NCBI GenBank assembly: GCA_036320915.1
Contig: JAXBDG010000013.1
Location: 1,922,001-1,986,000 of the forward strand
Direction: 5' to 3'
Origin: Linnemannia elongata
Taxonomy: Eukaryota > Mortierellomycota > Mortierellomycetes > Mortierellales > Mortierellaceae
Length of the DNA: 64,000 nt
The position numbers and the translations under genes are program-made. Shown here one piece after another: positions 59,684 to 64,000 of this stretch (within the stretch, counting starts at the first letter, position 1; each line of letters begins with the position of its first letter). The notes under the pieces are model-generated. The model did no database searches. It saw only the letters and a program-made list of their open reading frames with translations, and was not told the DNA's origin.

Positions 59684-60968
59684 ATGAAGCTGATTGTCTC
59701 TTTAACCGTCACTCTCACAATCATGGCCGCTGCCGCCACCGCAGTGACAGTTGCCCAGGCTGCCCCCGCAGAGGCCAGAGCTGCTGCTGCCGACAAGGAA
59801 GCCGTCGCACAGGCAGAGATTTTTGAATCTTACCAATCCCCTCCCATCTGGACCAGTAAGCACATTTCCTCTTCCTCCTCCTCCTCCTCCTCCTCTCACC
59901 ACCCTTTTTCTTCCTTTGCCTGTTCGAACTTGGTCAGACAGCTCGGTTCATGTTACTGTGGTTGTTCACATTTTTAAGTTACAGGGAATTGCAGTTGTTC
60001 ACTTGTAACCAATGATTAAGCCTCTAAATTTATCCAAAACTCACAAAATAATTTGCTCACCTCATCCTCCCCCCCCCCCTCTTGACTGCTCACTACATTC
60101 TCGCCTTCACCCCAACCCCCCTACCGCCACCTCCATACTCACACCACCTCTACTTTCTTCAATGCACTTCCTAATAGACGTCAAGCCAGGCAGCGACAAC
60201 CGTCAGATTCCCGATGATGACGACCTGCCCATCAACTTTCGTCGCGGCGGCGCTCGTGGAGGATGGGGACATGGCCATGACCGTGACCGTATCGGGACTA
60301 TCAACAGGAACTTTAACAAGAAGCGTGCGGTCGTCTATGATGACAATGCGCATTTCTCGATGGACAAGGAGTTTGGCGATATTGCGCTTGTGAATGCGCA
60401 GGTCGAGACTGGGGTTGAGGCTGAGGCTGACGCTGAGGTTGAGGATGGAGCGTTCTTTGAGGTCTATAAGAGGGTTAAGCGGGAGGATGATGATGCCGAG
60501 GAAGAGGAGGAGGATGGTGAGGAGGCGGAAGGTGATGAGCAGGAGGAAGAAGAGGAAGAGGAGGAAGAGGAAGAGGAAGAGGAAGAGACGGATGCTGACT
60601 TTCAAGGATTCCAGGAAGGCGAATTCTCGTTTAACGAGTTTGCGGAAGACAACCTGGCTGAGGAGGAGGATGGTGAAGATGAAGAAGGGGAGGAAGCTGA
60701 GGAGATTGACGAGGAGGAGGAGGCTCGTTTGGATAGCGAGGCTGGACTTCAGGACTGGATCGAGGAGATGAAGTCGGAGGAGTACTTTGACTTGGCTGGT
60801 CACCCTTCTGGAGAGGAGGAGGAGGAAGGTGAGGAAGGAGAGTATGGACAGGATGATGAAGAGGGTGAGGATGAAGATGAGGAGGAAGAGGAGGGAGAGT
60901 CTATGTTCAATGAGGATGAGCCTTCTCCCTCGGAGGAGGAGCTCTATGCTGCCTCCTGGAGTCACTAA
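59684..60968 (+). CDS. acidic protein with signal peptide and dibasic (Kex2-like) sites
   Basis: Two exons: 59684-59855 and 60178-60968. They sum to 963 nt, or 320 residues; the split codon makes N58. I do not recognise the family. Residues 1-26 are a clear signal peptide (MKLIVSLTVTLTIMAAAATA...VAQA, cleavage likely after A26), so it enters the secretory pathway. An Ala/Glu linker follows. Then comes a Gly/Arg/His-rich patch (about 79-95) and a segment bounded by dibasic sites: NKKR at 104-107 and YKRVKR at 154-159. From residue 160 to the end Glu dominates (one run of 15 or more Glu), punctuated by aromatic motifs such as FQGFQEGEFSFNEF. No membrane anchor or ER-retention signal is visible (C-terminus AASWSH). 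It could be a calcium-binding lumenal or secreted protein, or a processed precursor; both are guesses. Confidence 0.82.
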
Positions 60969-61093
60969 GCCCAGGGTTTGTCACGAGCCGAGTGGATGCA
61001 ATTCCTAGGATCCTTTTTGCTTCCTGTTTTGCTTTCTCACTTTTTAACGATACCTTACTTCACTTCTGAAATACCCCCCACCAAAAAAAAAAT

Positions 61094-61099
61094 AATAAA
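61094..61099 (+). terminator. polyadenylation signal of the acidic secreted-protein gene
   Basis: AATAAA, 126 bp after the stop at 60968. Confidence 0.5.
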
Positions 61100-61524
61100 T
61101 GAACACGAATTTTATTGTAGCCGAAGATCCCCCATCTTAATATAGTACGATCAGCGGGGCAGTGGGTGATATCCGAGGTCTTTGCAATCAGATAGACTTC
61201 CACCTTCTTTGTATAATCGCATTTTGCATCTTCTAACCCCGTGCTTGTTGTTTCTTTTGTTTTTTATTTGTTGTTGTTAACGTAGTTACTTATCTCCCTT
61301 TTCCTTCGAACAAAAAGTACTCTCCCTCTTTTCTTTTACCTCGCCGTTCTTCTCAATCATCTTCCTTGTTCCTACTTCCTCAGAACCCTCACCTCAAAAC
61401 CCATTCAGGATATCGAAAATCATCATCCCCTCTTCGATATAAATAAAAGTAATATACATATAAACAAAAGGACAACCGCAACCTTCACAGTAGATCGCCG
61501 TATCTCTCTCATCTATGAAACAAA

Positions 61525-61525
<1 letters not shown>

Positions 61526-61561
<36 letters not shown>
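61526..61561. repeat. poly(A) tract, 36 bases
   Basis: Followed by GCGCAATCG. No matching upstream duplication was found. Confidence 0.85.
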
Positions 61562-61562
<1 letters not shown>

Positions 61563-61883
61563 CGCAATCGTTCTGCAGAATTACATAAAAACCATGGCGT
61601 GAAAGGGAAAGAAAAAAAAATGAACTCAACAGCCAGCTACACTTCTTCGGGGGTAGTTATTTTGATCATGAAGGAAGAAAAAGAAAAGGAGTATTGATGG
61701 TTTGAGGTTGTCGCATCGTATACATCGGATAAGAAAAATTATGATAGTATCCTCGGTCTAAATGTGTTAATGAAAAATATGGCTATCGCACCCGTCACTG
61801 CATCCATCCTGCAGAGGTGAACGGGAATTGTGTGAGTGTCAAAAAGGCAGCCCCTCATGATTTACTACTGTAACATAAAATAA

Positions 61884-61884
<1 letters not shown>

Positions 61885-61923
<39 letters not shown>
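61885..61923. repeat. poly(A) tract, 39 bases
   Basis: The longest homopolymer in the window, followed by GCGAGGGCACC. No matching upstream duplication was found. Confidence 0.85.
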
Positions 61924-61924
<1 letters not shown>

Positions 61925-62586
61925 CGAGGGCACCACCGTTTAGAAGGAGGGCGCAGACGCCACTGAGCGACTTTTACAACAGTCAAAATATGCTCTACAA
62001 ACGTCATACACGGGATGCAGAGCGCGCCAGGCTGACGGAATACAGCAAAGTTGCCTATCGACTGTGTTGTTCTATTATATGGCTGTATTGGTCGTGTATG
62101 TCGGGCAAAATAGTTTGAGAAGTGATGTCTATTTCAGTTTCGTTATGGAGGGCAGAGAACATAATGTTGATTGATACAGCTGTATGCACTGTGTCGACCT
62201 TGGCGAGATCTGTGCATCTGAGGCGACTGAAACATAGGGAGATGTTGTTCATGTTTTGTGGTGGATTTGGATGTTTTTGAAAGGGTGTTCTTAAAGGATG
62301 GGAGAAAAAAACATGAAGAAATGAGAAAATTGCGTTTGTATGTGAATACTGGGGATTATTGGAGGCTATTAGCAAGGCGGTTAAAGGATCGGTGGGCGCC
62401 AAAAGAAACGACGATCGGTGGGCGCCAAGGTGAAGATGGACGGGCCAAGGTTTGGAAGGGCAAATCTCGGCTCATCCCATGATACCATCCGCCGTTCTGT
62501 TTACCATTAGTTGAAAATATATCTTGTGAAATGAGATGGGGATACGCCCCACATCCAACTCCCAAGGAAATCGAAAGCAACCTCCT

Positions 62587-62605
62587 CCCCCCCCCCCCCC
62601 CCCCT
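62587..62605. repeat. poly(C) tract, 19 bases
   Basis: Uninterrupted C run in intergenic DNA. Confidence 0.9.
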
Positions 62606-64000
62606 ACCTACCTGGGATAAAAAGCTTTCACTCCGTACCCTTGGATCTGGGGGCGACAAGAATAAAGAAAGTGAAAAAGGATGACGTACCGTTGCAAGAA
62701 GGATCTCGATATCCAATGTTTGAAAGCAAGAGAACGAAACGCGCGGGTGTGTCAAAAGGTAGCTGCCAAGACGATCGTTGATATCAACAGTTCATTCCCC
62801 TTCCTCCCTACTTCCTCCTCTTACTTCATAAAACTTGTCCGGAGGATACAGAACGCCCCTACACAATCCATCAATCCTGGCTCAAATCAAGGGTAAAACT
62901 GGAATATCCCTATATAAACAACAAAAAATGATATTCAAATGAACGCGTAGAAAAAAGACGCGACTGAACGAAAACTAAGATATCCCTTGCACTGTTGGTC
63001 GATACCTCTTTATCCTATTCATGTTTGGGGAGGCGTTGAATAATTAAGGACAATACGGTATAAAGGACTAAGGGCATTGTCTATTTTGTCATGTTTTTCT
63101 AGCTCTTTTAAACGTGCCATATGAGTTCGTGTATGCTTGGTCCATTAGGGTACGATGAAATCGTCGCCTGACAAAAAGACATACTAGCTGTCGTGCATCT
63201 ACATGGTCCGATGCCTAAGGCAGAAAAAAGGCAAACAGTGCGCGCGTGTGCGTCTGCGCCATTGTGAAAGGAGGAGGAGGTCTTGACGGCTGAAGGGCTG
63301 AGAACACCCATTCCTTGCGGCAATATTCTTCATCATGTTCGTTTGGTAAAATAAAAATATGTTATTGAAAATGGACATCCAGATAGTCTATTCCTATACC
63401 AACAATATATTCCATGATGATGCACCCTTTCTTTTCAACAGAGTTGGGGATGAAAACTGTACAACGTGAAGTGATGGCGTCATGTCAACAAAGTAAAATT
63501 TAAAACGATGTTGCGTTTTCCTCTACTGGCAAGATATCCTCGTTTTGTACAATCGGAAAAGAATACTTCACGCGTCAGTCACTCTCGCTCTCTCTGTAAG
63601 AAATACTAGACCTACCAAAAATTCCAGCGCTAACTTATCCGCCACGCTTCGCTGTACAATCGGTCAGATTGCAGAAAACAAAAGGACTGGTTCCGCAAAA
63701 AAAGCAGGAGCAAAAAGAGAGCGGAAATCACAACAAGCTTTGTAGTAGAAAGAAAGATAAAACGCGTCTAGCTCTGAGACTGTGCTCTACTCCTCACTCT
63801 TCTTCGTAAGTCGTCCTACAAAAACATGTCACCTTCAGCGATGATGCACCTCCTCACTCGACGTTTTTTACCTTCCTTAGGGCTTCATCTCCAGGACATT
63901 CGCTTAGCCATTGCCCTTTGCTGTCAGTTGATATTCTCATGGTTTTGTTGTAGCAATCGCTTGAAATAAAAAAAGGATGGACCCCCTTTGCTTATATTCA

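Larger units (their letters stand above)
60969..64000. other. gene-poor right end of the window
   Basis: After the 3' flank of the acidic protein gene I see no gene. It contains A36 (61526-61561), A39 (61885-61923) and C19 (62587-62605) tracts. Open frames are short and without recognisable motifs, and AT content rises toward the end. Confidence 0.55.

Noticed and set aside
60171..60965. 264-codon minus-strand open frame of Leu/Ile/Phe-rich membrane-like sequence
   Set aside because: Reverse complement of the Glu/Asp codon run of the acidic protein gene (GAG/GAA read as CTC/TTC); the + strand has the signal peptide, intron and polyadenylation signal.

Overview
The window looks like nuclear chromosomal DNA of a filamentous, early-diverging fungus, most likely a Mortierella-type (Mortierellomycota) species. 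Short GT-AG introns of about 90-200 bp, fungal-type housekeeping genes (RVB1, URA4, ARG8, TMA7, LETM1), an RNAi Argonaute, a peroxisomal acyl-CoA dehydrogenase, and F-box and STAND/WD40 proteins support a fungus. The genus-level call rests on gene style alone and is an inference. There are no viral, CRISPR, rRNA or bacterial-type features.

Layout, left to right. 1-2743 (-): C-terminally cut gene for an unrecognised large protein with a possible divergent GIY-YIG nuclease module. 3963-4410: a poly(A)-tailed, 5'-truncated retrocopy of an unknown mRNA, flanked by a perfect 17-bp target-site duplication, lying just upstream of a tRNA-Ser(GCT) (4536-4616). 6290-7117 (+): NAD(P)-binding atypical short-chain dehydrogenase. 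9732-11783 (-): six-exon acyl-CoA dehydrogenase ending in the peroxisomal signal SKL. 12473-14524 (-): mitochondrial acetylornithine aminotransferase. 18771-21620 (+): Myb-like transcription factor with Q/H-rich regions.

A gene-poor, AT-rich stretch follows (21.6-27.0 kb). Then come 26971-30406 (-): Argonaute with complete slicer and 5'-phosphate-binding residues; 31269-34610 (-): F-box/LRR protein with an acidic tail; 35618-37457 (+): RVB1 AAA+ ATPase; 37710-39402 (+): dihydroorotase with a GC-AG intron; 39678-40949 (-): second F-box protein; 41441-46552 (-): 1703-residue NACHT/pentapeptide/14xWD40 NLR-like protein; 48127-52328 (-): Cid1-type non-canonical poly(A)/poly(U) polymerase with long disordered ends; 54747-55442 (-): TMA7; 55961-59077 (+): LETM1 protein, also with a GC-AG intron; 59684-60968 (+): acidic protein with a signal peptide. 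The right end (61-64 kb) is gene-poor with very long A tracts.

The genes do not form one pathway. Two belong to pyrimidine and arginine biosynthesis (URA4, ARG8), one to peroxisomal fatty-acid breakdown, and two to small-RNA/RNA-tailing biology (Argonaute and the Cid1-type enzyme, about 18 kb apart). RVB1/F-box-LRR and TMA7/LETM1 are divergent pairs sharing intergenic promoters. All exon joins given below were checked by hand for frame: each complete multi-exon model sums to a multiple of three. Conserved residues also line up across the joins of the genes from recognised families.
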